From NCBI RefSeq assembly GCF_030503855.1, contig NZ_CP129971.1, positions 1,247,501 through 1,311,500 on the forward strand: a stretch of DNA of 64,000 bases, in the 5' to 3' direction. A program made the position numbers and the translations under genes. The notes under the pieces were generated by a model. It did no database searches. It had not been told where the DNA came from and saw only the letters and a program-made list of their open reading frames with translations. Origin of the DNA: Marivirga salinae (GTDB lineage Bacteria > Bacteroidota > Bacteroidia > Cytophagales > Cyclobacteriaceae). Shown here in pieces: positions 63,974 through 64,000 of the stretch. Numbering within the stretch: position 1 is the stretch's first letter; each line of letters starts with the position of its first letter.

Positions 63974-64000
63974 ACAGAGCTTATTGGGCAATTAATGGAG

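Overview
The window is about 64 kb of low-GC DNA from one bacterial chromosome, most likely a marine Bacteroidetes of the order Cytophagales (a Marivirga-like organism is my guess, from gene content only). Reasons: the AT-rich sequence; TAnnTTTG-type -7 promoter boxes instead of classical -10 boxes; many short lipoproteins; a large TonB-dependent receptor with a carboxypeptidase-like N-terminal domain; a proteorhodopsin; YpdA and YtxJ of the bacillithiol system; a fused E1 alpha/beta keto-acid dehydrogenase; and the DUF2007, DUF2461, DUF2807 and DUF1543 families. I see no rRNA, tRNA, CRISPR array, prophage or intact transposon. Coding density is high and the genes look like core chromosome.

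Layout. 1-5 kb: the 3' end of a sensor histidine kinase, a bipartite palindromic repeat, then minus-strand rluB-like, scpB and TraR/DksA-like genes, a DMT transporter and a dus gene. 4.8-12.4 kb: plus-strand CPBP protease, DUF2007, cdsA, glutamate dehydrogenase, psd, a retropepsin-like protease, hemC, a cyclophilin lipoprotein and an rmlD-like reductase broken by an in-frame TGA. 12.4-16.5 kb: a saccharopine dehydrogenase-like gene, a deoxynucleoside kinase and a proteorhodopsin on its own transcript. 16.5-28.5 kb: J-domain/TPR protein, M28 peptidase, glycosyltransferase, ypdA, serS, rho, corA, an RsmI-like methyltransferase, metK and a small membrane-anchored protein. 28.5-35.2 kb: amt flanked by two related repeats, mazG, a cysteine-rich membrane protein, a DUF2807 protein, ppa, an MscS channel and a beta-propeller lipoprotein. 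35.3-39.6 kb: a beta-helix lipoprotein and TonB receptor pair with a strong intercistronic hairpin. 39.7-50.3 kb, minus strand except for the osmC gene: moxR, apt, threonine aldolase, a GNAT-nitrilase fusion, lipA, an outer-membrane candidate, ytxJ, a novel repeat protein and the E1 fusion. 50.5-57.5 kb, plus strand: M16 protease, ispF, mnmD, an arginase-fold protein with missing metal ligands, a lipoprotein, and an NSS transporter with a 38-residue MetS-like subunit. 57.6-64 kb: DUF1543, tpx, a lipoprotein, a zinc-ribbon membrane protein, and part of a kynurenine/3-hydroxyanthranilate degradation locus (aldehyde dehydrogenase, atypical SDR, 3-hydroxyanthranilate dioxygenase) arranged around a perfect palindrome.

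Functional links. cdsA and psd belong to phospholipid synthesis. YpdA and YtxJ, 25 kb apart, point to bacillithiol redox chemistry, alongside Tpx and OsmC. Rhodopsin phototrophy fits a surface-water heterotroph. The last three genes form a divergent unit for aromatic tryptophan catabolites. The main unexplained items are the palindromic repeat families, the nested inverted repeats after the NSS transporter, the tandem-repeat protein at 46.8-48.3 kb, the degenerate arginase-fold protein and the divergent kynurenine-locus palindrome.
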